Shown: in pieces, positions 16,939 to 25,046 of the stretch
Numbering within the stretch: position 1 is the stretch's first letter
Layout of the letters: each line of letters opens with the position of its first letter
NCBI RefSeq assembly: GCF_023954305.1
Contig: NZ_JAMLIG010000003.1
Span: 248,001-312,000, forward strand
DNA from: Mesorhizobium sp.
GTDB taxonomy: Bacteria > Pseudomonadota > Alphaproteobacteria > Rhizobiales > Rhizobiaceae
Length of the DNA: 64,000 nucleotides
Direction: 5' to 3'
Position numbers and translations under genes: made by a program
The notes under the pieces: generated by a model
Told to the model about the DNA's origin: nothing
The model's input: only the letters and a program-made list of their open reading frames with translations
Databases searched by the model: none

Positions 16939-18114
16939 CTACTTCAGCGCCTCGATGAAGTCCGTGGCAGGCACGGCGGCGTCCTTTGCCGCATCCCACT
17001 TGTAAAGTCGTCCGGACTGGGCGCCGACGCGCTGGGTTTCGGAGAAAGTGATCCGCGGGCCAAGGCCGCCGGTGTCGTAGTCGGTGGTCAGCAGCGCCGC
17101 CTTTAGCTTGGCCTGATCGCAGTCAGGCTCGCACTTCTTCAAGGCTGCGACGGTCACCGCCGCCGTAACCCAGCCCTTGGTGAAGGTGTTGCTGGTCATT
17201 TCGCCGGTCGAACCGTACTTGTCGGCAATCTCGCGGACCTGGTCCATCGCCGGATCCTTCTCGACCGGGTCGAGGAAATCACGCACCGCGAGGAACTGGT
17301 CCGTGGCCAGCGTCTTGAAGCTCGACTCGGCATTCCCGGCCTGGAAGTTGACGAGCGGCGCCTTGATGCCCGCGCGCCGCATTCCCATCACCACCTGCGG
17401 CAGGAACCCGTCGACCACCGTCCCGACGATATAGTCCGGGTTGGACGCGGCAAGCTTTGCGATCTGCGGGCTGAAGTCGGTCACCTTCGGCGGATAGGTC
17501 TGCAGTTCGCCGACTTCCCAGCCCAGCGCCTTTATCTTCTCGATGACGGCATCGCGCGCGCCGATCGACGCCGGAGTCTCGACGTTCAGGAAGGAGACTC
17601 TCGGCTTCTTGTCTCCGACGACCGACGTGATGTAGTTCGCGACGATGCCGAGGGTCGTGGTCGTGTCCAGACCGATCGCAAAATAGTTCGGATTTCCGTA
17701 CATCGCCTCGACGCCGGTGTACGAGACCATGATCGCGTTGTTCTCGGCCAGGATCGGAAGCATCGGCGCAGCGACCGCGCTCGACACCGGCTGGAAGATC
17801 ACAAGAGCGTTCTCGGAAAGCAGCTGGCGCAGGTTGGCGATGCCGGTGTCGGGATTGCCCTGGTCATCCAGCGCGATGAACCGGATCTTGCGGCCATTGA
17901 TGCCGCCCTGGTCGTTGATCCAGTTGATGTAGGTATTGGCGCCGGCGACAAAAGGCCGGCCGACCGTGGCGGTGTGGCCACTCAACTGGTTGGAAGTGCC
18001 GATAACAATCGGCTCCTTCTCTTGTGCGACCACCGCGACGGTGAACATGGTGAGCGCGGCTACGCCTGCCATTGCGGCCGCGACGAAGGCCCGCCTGCTG
18101 CTGAGTGAAGTCAT
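16939..18114 (-). CDS. ABC importer solute-binding protein (Liv/HAAT family)
   Basis: 391 residues, first gene of the operon. The signal peptide begins TSLSSRRAFVAAAMAG with an RR pair (Tat-like) and ends near VVAQ; the mature protein begins EKEPIVIGTSNQLSG, the standard type-1 periplasmic-binding fold start. ATG 18114 is chosen for the AAGGGAGG ribosome-binding site just upstream; an in-frame start 24 bases earlier would lack one. Ligand unknown. It captures the substrate in the periplasm for the LivHMFG-type channel encoded downstream. Confidence 0.93.
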   Translation of the reverse strand: MTSLSSRRAFVAAAMAGVAALTMFTVAVVAQEKEPIVIGTSNQLSGHTATVGRPFVAGANTYINWINDQGGINGRKIRFIALDDQGNPDTGIANLRQLLSENALVIFQPVSSAVAAPMLPILAENNAIMVSYTGVEAMYGNPNYFAIGLDTTTTLGIVANYITSVVGDKKPRVSFLNVETPASIGARDAVIEKIKALGWEVGELQTYPPKVTDFSPQIAKLAASNPDYIVGTVVDGFLPQVVMGMRRAGIKAPLVNFQAGNAESSFKTLATDQFLAVRDFLDPVEKDPAMDQVREIADKYGSTGEMTSNTFTKGWVTAAVTVAALKKCEPDCDQAKLKAALLTTDYDTGGLGPRITFSETQRVGAQSGRLYKWDAAKDAAVPATDFIEALK

Positions 18115-18152
18115 TGTTTCCTCCCTTGGAAGCGACATTGGTCGCAGATGTA

Positions 18153-18181
18153 AAAGTCGACTATTATTCGGATATTGTCAA
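18153..18181 (-). promoter_or_regulatory. Promoter of the first importer operon with one-mismatch CGAA-N5-TTCG operator
   Basis: On the minus strand a perfect -35 TTGACA (18176-18181) is followed after 17 bases by GACTTT (18153-18158), a weak -10. In the spacer lies CGAC-TATTA-TTCG at 18158-18170, one base off the recurring palindrome. An operator between -35 and -10 is a classical repressor position. The -10 match is poor, so the exact start is uncertain. Confidence 0.6.
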
Positions 18182-18295
18182 CATCGATATTCGATAAACC
18201 GTCAGATTTAAATTATATGAATAGATAAAAACATCAGCGTAGCGCAGTTACAGCAAGAATAATCTGTAACACGTCCGATATATTTTCATGCAATA

Positions 18296-19356
18296 TTACG
18301 GGCATGCGAAACGGATAACGCCTCCCTCTTCTCGACGGGAAAGCCGGCCTTGGTTTACGAGGTGATTTGCGTAGGTGACCGCCTCGCTAATGACAAATCC
18401 GATCCAGACCGGACCCGGTGGCTTGCGGAACAGGTAACTGACGAGTTCCGACGCCGTCTTGGGGCCGTCGGCGCAGGCCGCCTCGACGATGCCGGCGCGG
18501 CGCGCATAGTAGGCCTTGAGTTCCTCGACCCGACTGGAGAAGCCGAAGAACGGTTGTTCGTGCCCGGGCAGCATCAGTGCCGGATCGGGCCGGTCGAGCG
18601 CGATCTCGTCCAGGGAGCGCAGGTAGTACGACAGCGGATCCCCGAGCGGGTCGTTGCTCTGCACGGCGATGTTGGGCGCGATCTTGGGGGCCAGCTGGTC
18701 GGCGCAGAAATAGACGTCACGAGTGTCCGAAAGCAGCATGATCTCTTCAGGCGAGTGTCCGGCCACGGTGCGGACGCGGAAACTTCGGGAGCCGATGACA
18801 AGGTCACTGTCGGCAACGAGACGCCGATAGACGTGAGGCAGCGGCGCGGCCATGTAGAGGTACTTGTGGCCGCCGCGCACCCATTCCTCGGTGGTCTCAG
18901 CGTCTAGCCCGTGCGAACGATAGAACCGGCGCTCTACCTCCCCCGCGGCGATGCGCGGGAAGAACTCCATCGAGAGGGTCTTGAGGTATTCCGCCTCACT
19001 CATCATCAACGGTGCGCCAAACTTCTCGCAGAGCCAGCAGCGGCGCCCGAATGGTCTGAATGCCAATGCGTGATCAGGACGCTCGAAACCTTGCGCCTGC
19101 CAGGGAGGGCCGCGACGATCTTCTCCCATGTCGCCTTGGCATCATCGTCGAGCAGCCCGGCGTCGACCGCGCACCACCCGTCGCCATCAGCGATCAGGTA
19201 GGTGTTCACACTGCCGGGCTGGTATGGGAGCGGCAGTTGGGCCCACAGGATCCCCGGTGCGACCTCGACGAGGGTGCCGAATTCCGAGGGCGCCGCGAAC
19301 GGTATCGTCACAGCCGTATCCCGGCGATGTCCATCGGGAACTGCGTTCGAGGCCAT
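18296..19356 (-). pseudogene. MBL-fold metallo-hydrolase, one-base frameshift
   Basis: ATG 19356 starts a protein with TLVEVAPGILWAQLPLPY and the zinc motif THWHSDHSGAA; right after it the frame is lost, and the rest continues in the next frame as WLCEKFGAPLMMSEAEYL through to the stop at 18296, including GHSPEE and LMLPGHEQPF and a C-terminal winged-helix-like region. One G/C base appears to be missing near 19037-19038. Combined length (about 353) fits the intact paralogue at 47308-48354. It is either a recent pseudogene or an assembly error. The start overlaps the stop of the DUF35-ligase fusion, so it is the last gene of that operon. Confidence 0.85.
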
Positions 19357-21302
19357 CAGCGCGCCACCTTGTGAGCGGACGCATCGAGGTCGAAGGATCC
19401 GGAGACGATCCCCGCCTTCCGGAGCTCGGCCTTGAGCACTTTCTCGGTCGAATTCTTGGGCAGTTGTTCCATGAAGCGGACGAAGCGCGGTATGGCGAAA
19501 TACGGCAGTTTCGGCTCGGCGAACATGATCAGGTCCAGTGGCTTCACGCCCACGCCCGGCCGGAGAACGACCGCCAGCATGATCTCGTCCTCGGACATGT
19601 TGCTCGGCACCGGATACACGGCGCACTCCAGCACTGCGGGATGCCCCTCGAAGACCGTCTCGACTTCCTGGGAACTGACATTTTCGCCTCTGCGGCGGAT
19701 CGAATCCTTTCCGCGATCAACGAAGTAGAACCAGCCCTCCGCATCCCGTCGCATCAGATCGCCTGTGCGTATCCATCCGTCGCGGCGCGATGACTCCGTT
19801 GCATCGGGCATCCGCCAGTAGCCCAGTGCCGCGATTCGAATACTACGCGGACGCACCGCCAGTTCGCCGACCGCGCCCAACGCCACTTCATTGCCATCCA
19901 GGTCGACGATCCGGGCATCCCAAAGTGTTTCAAATACCCGTCCACAGGTGCCGTTGGGAAAGCGGAGCCCGCTGAAAAGAGGCATTCCCGCATCCGCGAG
20001 TCCGTAGGCAGTCGCGACTTTGCAGTCGAAGCGCTGTTCAAGGGCGGCGATGGTCGGCTCCGGCGCGGGTATGACCAGTGCCTTGCGCAAGGTGCCCTGG
20101 AATTGACGTTCCGGGGAGCGGCCGAGCACCATGTTTGTCATCGACCCGAGGAAGCTGGTCGCCGTGGCGCCGGACTGCTCCAGGTCGCTTTCGAAGCCGG
20201 AAGCTGAAAACTTGCGGGAGACAACGGCTGTCGCGCCAAGCGTGATCGCATTGTAAACGCTGAGTATCAGAGCGTTGCCATGGAACATCGGCAGCGCCGT
20301 ATGCAGCAGATCGTCACTTGCGAAGCCGATCGTCGCAGCGACCTGATGCGCCATCGCGTTAATGGTCACGCTCGACCACATGACGCCCTTGGAGCGACCT
20401 GTGGTCCCAGACGTGAACATGATGATCGTCAGCGCATCTGGATCGCGTGACACGGCGGTCGGTGAGCCGTCGCCCCAATCGGTGAACCGGCCCTCGCCAA
20501 ATTCGACGAGTTCGATGGCAGGGATGGTCGGTGCGGCTGCCGCGAAGCGCTCCGTCCACTCGGGTTCGCAGATGGTAAGACCAGGGTCGGCTAACGCGAT
20601 CATGTCGGCAAGTATGGGGCCCCGCAGGGCGGGATTGAAGGGCACGAAGACCGCGCCGATGCGCGAACAAGCAAGCCATATCTCGAGCACTTCGCAACGG
20701 TTGTTGGACATGACCGCCACGCGGTGACCCTTTCCCACTTCCCTGCCCTCCAGCATCGCCGCGCACTGGTCGACCCGTGCTAGCAGCTCGGAATAGGTGA
20801 GTGTCTGGTATCCGATGATCGCGAGAGCCGGATGGGCGCCGCGCGTTTTCGCTGTCTCGCTCAGGGCGCGGTAGCAGGTCCTCGTCAGTGCAGGATCTAG
20901 CGTGAGGTCCGACGCCTGTTCCGCCAGCGCGAACACCGGATGACCGGCAGCCCCTGTCAAAGACCGGTCGATGGCGACCCTGACGCCACCGGCGAGCTTG
21001 GAGCGTACGGCAGCGTCATCCCGCAGTCGCGCATAGAGGCGCGCGCCACCGTCCAGCTCGACGAGAAGCACCGTGTAGGGAGAATCGGCCTCCTCGCTTC
21101 CGAAAGCATGATGGTTGACTACCCAGGAAAACACGCTGCCGGTGCCCGGATGTTCGGCGATGTCGAGTTTCGTCGAACCGCAATCGAAGCAGCTGGGTGT
21201 CGGGAACGCATGCTCGGCCCCGCAGTCCGCGCACCGCGCGATCGTTATGACCCCGGTGCGAAGTGAAGCGTCTATCGCGGACATGCCGAACTCAGCTGTC
21301 AT
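19356..21302 (-). CDS. DUF35 zinc-ribbon/OB-fold domain fused to an acyl-CoA synthetase
   Basis: 648 residues from ATG 21302 (4-base overlap with the thiolase-like gene). Residues ~10-130 are a DUF35 domain with zinc-ribbon cysteines C24, C27, C38 and C41 and an OB fold. Residues ~150-648 are an ANL acyl-CoA synthetase with P-loop IIMFTSGTTGRSKGV, the hinge TGDLMRRDAEGWFYFVDRGK and RRRGENVSSQEVE. Two key motifs deviate: YGxTE reads YGLADAG, and the catalytic-lysine region reads NSTEKVLKAELR, keeping K but losing the usual TG. In the parallel operon the two functions are separate genes (10298-10744 and 8649-10301), so this fusion joins a retro-aldolase partner to a ligase. Confidence 0.88.
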   Translation of the reverse strand: MTAEFGMSAIDASLRTGVITIARCADCGAEHAFPTPSCFDCGSTKLDIAEHPGTGSVFSWVVNHHAFGSEEADSPYTVLLVELDGGARLYARLRDDAAVRSKLAGGVRVAIDRSLTGAAGHPVFALAEQASDLTLDPALTRTCYRALSETAKTRGAHPALAIIGYQTLTYSELLARVDQCAAMLEGREVGKGHRVAVMSNNRCEVLEIWLACSRIGAVFVPFNPALRGPILADMIALADPGLTICEPEWTERFAAAAPTIPAIELVEFGEGRFTDWGDGSPTAVSRDPDALTIIMFTSGTTGRSKGVMWSSVTINAMAHQVAATIGFASDDLLHTALPMFHGNALILSVYNAITLGATAVVSRKFSASGFESDLEQSGATATSFLGSMTNMVLGRSPERQFQGTLRKALVIPAPEPTIAALEQRFDCKVATAYGLADAGMPLFSGLRFPNGTCGRVFETLWDARIVDLDGNEVALGAVGELAVRPRSIRIAALGYWRMPDATESSRRDGWIRTGDLMRRDAEGWFYFVDRGKDSIRRRGENVSSQEVETVFEGHPAVLECAVYPVPSNMSEDEIMLAVVLRPGVGVKPLDLIMFAEPKLPYFAIPRFVRFMEQLPKNSTEKVLKAELRKAGIVSGSFDLDASAHKVAR

Positions 21303-22471
21303 GTGCGCGGGCTCCCGTCCCGGACCAAGGCCAGGGCCGACCCGCACATCGCCCCGCCTGAACAGGTCAGTGCCGTCTGCGCGTCCGCCACCTGAGTTGG
21401 CCCGGCGACGCCCTGCAGTTGCCACACCGCCTCGGCGACGATGTTCATGCCGTGGAGATACCCCTCCGCCAGCAGGCCACCGGAAGGGTTTATGGCGGTC
21501 ACGTCTTCGCCGGCGAGCGAGCGGCGGATCAGCGCGCCGGCCTTGCCCGGTTCAGCAAGGCCGAAACCTTCAATGTTCTGAAGCAGCACACCGGTGAAGC
21601 AGTCGTAGAGCGAGGCGACATCTATATCCTGCGGTCCAAAACCGGCAAGACCGTAGAGCCTGTCGCGCAGGTGATATCCATAGTTGCGCCCTGGGGCGCC
21701 GTAGACCAGCTGGCCGGCCATATCGAGGTCGAAGCGATGTGTTGCCCATCCAGAGCCGGCGATTACCACCGGAGCCAGCCGCAGGTCTCGCGCCATGTCG
21801 AGCGAGGTGACCAGCACGGCGCAACCGCCGTCCACCTCGACCGTGCAGTCCAGCTTGCGGAAGGGTTCGGCGATGTAGGGGCTGGCGTAGTATGCGCGCG
21901 CATCTACCTCACGTCGGCGCAGCGCCCGCGGATTTTCGACGGCCCCACGGCTGGCATTGATGGCGGCGGCCGCCAGATCGTCCTCGGTCGCTCCGGTTTC
22001 GATCATGTAACGGCGCGCCCAGAGCGCCTGCACCTGGGGATAGGCGACGAGGCCGACAGGATAACGGAGCTCCGTGCCCCCACCCGACGTGCGTTCCCGG
22101 CCGACTCTCAAGCCCGAACGGCCGTTAAGCGCCCGGTAGACCAGGACCGCTTTGGCGAGGCCGCTATGGATGGCCATCGCCGCGTGCATGACCATGTAGG
22201 AGGCCGACTGGCCCCCCTGGTTAAAGTCCATGACGTAGGAGAGGTCCCGCAGGCCTAGCGCAGCCCCGACCGACTCGGAAGGAACCGAGTCGCCGTACAT
22301 AGCGAAGGAAACGACGCCATCGATGATCTTCGGATCGATGCCCGCTGCCTCGATGGCACTGCGGCAGGATTCCACGGCGAGGGCAAGCACGCTGCGCCCC
22401 GACGCAAACGAGAGCTCTGTCATCCCGGCGGAGACGATGGCCGTGCGGTTATGGTAGCCTCGCTCGATCAT
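21299..22471 (-). CDS. SCP2-type thiolase-like protein, probable retro-aldolase subunit
   Basis: 390 residues. It contains TAIVSAGMTELSF at the N-terminus, LYDCFTGVLLQNIEGFG and INPSGGLLAEGYLHGMN, as in Ltp2-like aldolases; the catalytic cysteine of ordinary thiolases is replaced (FNQGGQSASYMVM). It is the first gene of the operon with the DUF35-ligase fusion (4-base overlap), which supplies the DUF35 partner. No strong ribosome-binding site precedes ATG 22471. The promoter region holds a perfect CGAA-N5-TTCG palindrome and is shared with the divergent lysR-type gene. Confidence 0.85.
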   Translation of the reverse strand: MIERGYHNRTAIVSAGMTELSFASGRSVLALAVESCRSAIEAAGIDPKIIDGVVSFAMYGDSVPSESVGAALGLRDLSYVMDFNQGGQSASYMVMHAAMAIHSGLAKAVLVYRALNGRSGLRVGRERTSGGGTELRYPVGLVAYPQVQALWARRYMIETGATEDDLAAAAINASRGAVENPRALRRREVDARAYYASPYIAEPFRKLDCTVEVDGGCAVLVTSLDMARDLRLAPVVIAGSGWATHRFDLDMAGQLVYGAPGRNYGYHLRDRLYGLAGFGPQDIDVASLYDCFTGVLLQNIEGFGLAEPGKAGALIRRSLAGEDVTAINPSGGLLAEGYLHGMNIVAEAVWQLQGVAGPTQVADAQTALTCSGGAMCGSALALVRDGSPRT

Positions 22472-22516
22472 CGCGCGAAAAATGCCGCTGTCATTGCGGT
22501 CCTCCCAGACCGAGTC

Positions 22517-22535
22517 GAAGATTTTTCGACTTTAC
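22517..22535 (-). promoter_or_regulatory. CGAA-N5-TTCG operator adjoining a -10 box, thiolase-like operon
   Basis: GTCGAA-GATTT-TTCGAC (core 22517-22529; flanks extend the dyad to 17 bases). On the minus strand TAAAGT at 22530-22535 lies directly before it, the same arrangement as at 41392-41410 and 55410-55429. No convincing -35 is seen 16-18 bases upstream, so an activator, perhaps the divergent LysR protein, may be needed. Confidence 0.65.
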
Positions 22536-22585
22536 ACACTGGCGGCAGATGACCGATACTGTCCAATATCAATTTGTGACGGATC

Positions 22586-22602
22586 GATGCCGATCCGGCA
22601 TC
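22586..22602. repeat. Perfect 7-3-7 inverted repeat upstream of the lysR-type gene
   Basis: GATGCCG-ATC-CGGCATC, ending 14 bases before the start codon at 22617. It overlaps the expected leader and ribosome-binding region, so it could be an autoregulatory protein site or a small mRNA hairpin limiting translation. It differs from the CGAA-N5-TTCG motif. Confidence 0.5.
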
Positions 22603-22616
22603 AGACGGAGCCTGCG

Positions 22617-23504
22617 ATGGAACTGCGCCAGCTGCGTTACTTCTGTGCTGTCGCCGAGGATGAGCACTTCGGCCGGGCAGCAAAGCGGCTTCACATCGCG
22701 CAGCCGGCGCTGTCGAGGCAGGTGCGGCAACTCGAACTCGAGTTCGGCATCGACCTGTTCGACCGGTTGCCGCGAGGGGTTCGGCTGACCGCTGCCGGAC
22801 GCCAGTTTCTCGACGACGCTCAACGGGTGCTCTCCGATTTCCAGAACCTGACCGAACGCGCCAAGGCGGCCGGCAAGGGCGAGACAGGCAGGCTGAGGCT
22901 CGGCGTGGCGGAAAGTGCGTCGTCTCGCGGCCGCATGGTCGACGCCATCATCCGGTTCCGGGCGGCCAATCCGAATGTCGTCGTCGACATCCAGCATATG
23001 ACCTCCTTGCCGCAGATTGATGCGATCGCGTCGCGCCAGATCGACGCCGGCTTTCTCTATCACTTTCCCGGCGATCGTCCGGACCTCGATCATCTGCCAG
23101 CGGAATTCACGGACGTTCTCTTGGCGATGCCGCGCAATCACAGGCTTGCGAAGATGGAGAGGGTGAAGCTGGCCGACCTGCGCGGCGAACCGAGTGTGTG
23201 GATCAAGCGGTCCACTCAACCGGCAACATACGATCTGCTGATGATGTGTTGCCTCAATTGTGGCCTGTCGCCCAACATCGTTCAGGAGACGACCAGCGAA
23301 TCTGTTTCGCTGGGGCTCGTGTCGGTCGGCGGGATGCTGTCATTCGTCACGGACACCAATCGCGACCGGTGCCCGGGCAACGTCATACTGCGAAAGATTG
23401 ACGAACTCAGCATCCGGTTTAGATTGGATCTGGTCTGGCGCAAAGGAGACAGCCAGCCGACGTTGCAGCGCTTCATCGAAACTATGCTCGGGACTGCTGA
23501 CTGA
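22617..23504 (+). CDS. LysR-family transcriptional regulator
   Basis: 295 residues from ATG 22617 preceded by GGAG. The N-terminal winged helix-turn-helix is MELRQLRYFCAVAEDEHFG...AAKRLHIAQPALSRQVRQLE, followed by a periplasmic-binding-like effector domain with ETTSESVSLGLVSVGGM in its second half. It is divergent from the thiolase-like/DUF35-ligase operon, the usual arrangement for a LysR regulator of a catabolic operon responding to a pathway intermediate. It is the only transcription factor gene in the window. The recurring 13-bp palindrome is not a typical LysR site (T-N11-A), so this protein is not an obvious binder. Confidence 0.93.
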   Translation: MELRQLRYFCAVAEDEHFGRAAKRLHIAQPALSRQVRQLELEFGIDLFDRLPRGVRLTAAGRQFLDDAQRVLSDFQNLTERAKAAGKGETGRLRLGVAESASSRGRMVDAIIRFRAANPNVVVDIQHMTSLPQIDAIASRQIDAGFLYHFPGDRPDLDHLPAEFTDVLLAMPRNHRLAKMERVKLADLRGEPSVWIKRSTQPATYDLLMMCCLNCGLSPNIVQETTSESVSLGLVSVGGMLSFVTDTNRDRCPGNVILRKIDELSIRFRLDLVWRKGDSQPTLQRFIETMLGTAD

Positions 23505-23568
23505 GATTTGTCGACTGTTGTCTGTCGCAGAAAGGCAGAGCTAATCAAGCTCCAGAGCATGATCTGGC

Positions 23569-24408
23569 TCACGCCTCGAAGTATGCCGGGCGTGGGATTG
23601 TCCACTGGTCACCCCAAATATGGTTGCCTCCATCGACGGCGATGACCTCGCCAGTGGTGAAAGAGCTCGCCGAGCCCGCCAGGAAGCAGACGGCATCGGC
23701 GACTTCGCGGACAGTGCCGAAGCGCTTCATGAGGTTGGATTTAGGCAGTTCGGCACGCGCTTTTTCTGAATAGACTTCCATGCCTTCCGTGGCGGTGACC
23801 CCCGGTGCGACACAGTTGAGGCGGATCCGGTTCGGCGCCCATTCGATCGCCAGCGTCCGGGTCAGATTGACGACCGCCGCGCGCGTCGCAGCCGAATGGG
23901 CAACGCCCGGCATGCCACGGTTCGTCTGCGCGACGATGCTGACGATCGACCCCGATCGTCCGCCATCGCGCATGTGCCGCCCCACGGCTTGGGTGACAAA
24001 CCAAGTGCCGTTCAGATTGTTGTCGACAACCGCCTTCCAGCCTTTGACGGAAAAGTCGAAGGCCGCCTGCGCGTACTGGCCCCCGGCATTGTTGACCAGC
24101 ACGTCGATGCCCCCGAAATGGTCCGAGGCGGCCGCGACGAAGTCCTGCACCTGCTCGGGCTCGCGGATCGAGGCGACGCGCGCGAAGACCTCACCACCGA
24201 TGCCTCTCAGCGCGGCCGCCGTGGCCTCCAGCCGCTCGGGATCGCGACCATTGAGCGCCACGCGCGCGCCGAGCCGGACGAACTGGAAGGCCAGTGCCCT
24301 GCCGATACCTCTGCCCCCGCCGGTGATAATCGCCGTCTGGCCGGAGAAGTAGCCCTCCCTGAAGGAGAGCTGCATCGTCGCCAGCGCTTCGTCGGTTTCG
24401 TCGTACAT
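23569..24408 (-). CDS. SDR-family reductase, 2,4-dienoyl-CoA-reductase-like, without YxxxK
   Basis: 279 residues. The Rossmann NAD(P) motif is TGGGRGIGRA, followed by NNAGG and the conserved serine region IVSIVAQ. The usual catalytic YxxxK is replaced by HSAATRAAV, as in peroxisomal-type 2,4-dienoyl-CoA reductases and relatives that lack the catalytic tyrosine. It probably reduces or oxidises an acyl-CoA intermediate with NADP(H). It is the last gene of the operon starting at 36480, 20 bases after bioY, and converges on the lysR-type gene; the 64-base gap holds only short weak inverted repeats. Confidence 0.82.
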   Translation of the reverse strand: MYDETDEALATMQLSFREGYFSGQTAIITGGGRGIGRALAFQFVRLGARVALNGRDPERLEATAAALRGIGGEVFARVASIREPEQVQDFVAAASDHFGGIDVLVNNAGGQYAQAAFDFSVKGWKAVVDNNLNGTWFVTQAVGRHMRDGGRSGSIVSIVAQTNRGMPGVAHSAATRAAVVNLTRTLAIEWAPNRIRLNCVAPGVTATEGMEVYSEKARAELPKSNLMKRFGTVREVADAVCFLAGSASSFTTGEVIAVDGGNHIWGDQWTIPRPAYFEA

Positions 24409-24428
24409 GCGCTTCCCCCACTCGCGCC

Positions 24429-25013
24429 TCAGCCGCGCGAGAGGCGTCCCGCGACCACCGGCAAGGCGAGCGAAGCAATGACGAGCTTAAGCGCGTCACC
24501 GTAGAGGAAGGGATAGAGACCCCACTCCAGAACGGGCTTGTCCCAGCCGACGACCGCACCGAGCCACAGCAAGCCAGGCATATAGACTGCGACGCTGCCC
24601 GCCAAGACCACCAGCGCGGCAGCCCATACCGACCGGCCGGCTCCCTGGCCCACCATCCAGCCAACCAGTGTCGCGGCGAGCAGGAAACCCAGCAGGAAGC
24701 CGCCCGTCGGGCCGACCATGTAGGCAATGCCGATGCCCTTTTCCGGAGTACCGGCGAAGACGGGAAGCCCCGCCGCGCCCTCGACCAGATAAGCGGCCAG
24801 CGTCAGCGCGCCAAGGCGCGGGCCGAAGGCGGCGCCGATCAACAGCACGACCAGCGACTGGAAGGTCATCGGCACCGGAAAGAACGGCACCGAAATCTTC
24901 GCCGAAAGGGCCAGTAGCGTTGTGCCGGCCAGGACCAGCGCTACTTGGCCGGCGATGCCGGAAAGCCAGGAACCAGCGGGCCTTGCGACGGAGGACGATC
25001 GTTCGATGTTCAT
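24429..25013 (-). CDS. bioY: Biotin transporter BioY
   Basis: 194 residues, six hydrophobic segments. BioY landmarks: VPFFPVPMTFQSLVVLLIGA and the middle YMVGPTGGFLLGFLLA, the biotin-binding S-component signature of energy-coupling-factor transporters. No bioM/bioN genes follow, but many solitary BioY proteins work alone or with shared ECF modules. It lies in one operon with a biotin-dependent carboxylase (26246-29580), so the cell increases biotin uptake when this enzyme is made. Start ATG 25013 has AAGGAGAG upstream. Confidence 0.94.
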   Translation of the reverse strand: MNIERSSSVARPAGSWLSGIAGQVALVLAGTTLLALSAKISVPFFPVPMTFQSLVVLLIGAAFGPRLGALTLAAYLVEGAAGLPVFAGTPEKGIGIAYMVGPTGGFLLGFLLAATLVGWMVGQGAGRSVWAAALVVLAGSVAVYMPGLLWLGAVVGWDKPVLEWGLYPFLYGDALKLVIASLALPVVAGRLSRG

Positions 25014-25046
25014 GATGCTCTCCTTTTTGTGCCGGCGGATCGCCGG

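Noticed and set aside
13317..18114. Branched-chain amino acid transporter as the specific function of the Liv-type systems
   Set aside because: Family resemblance alone does not fix the ligand, and all three systems sit among CoA-thioester catabolic genes, so organic acids are at least as likely.
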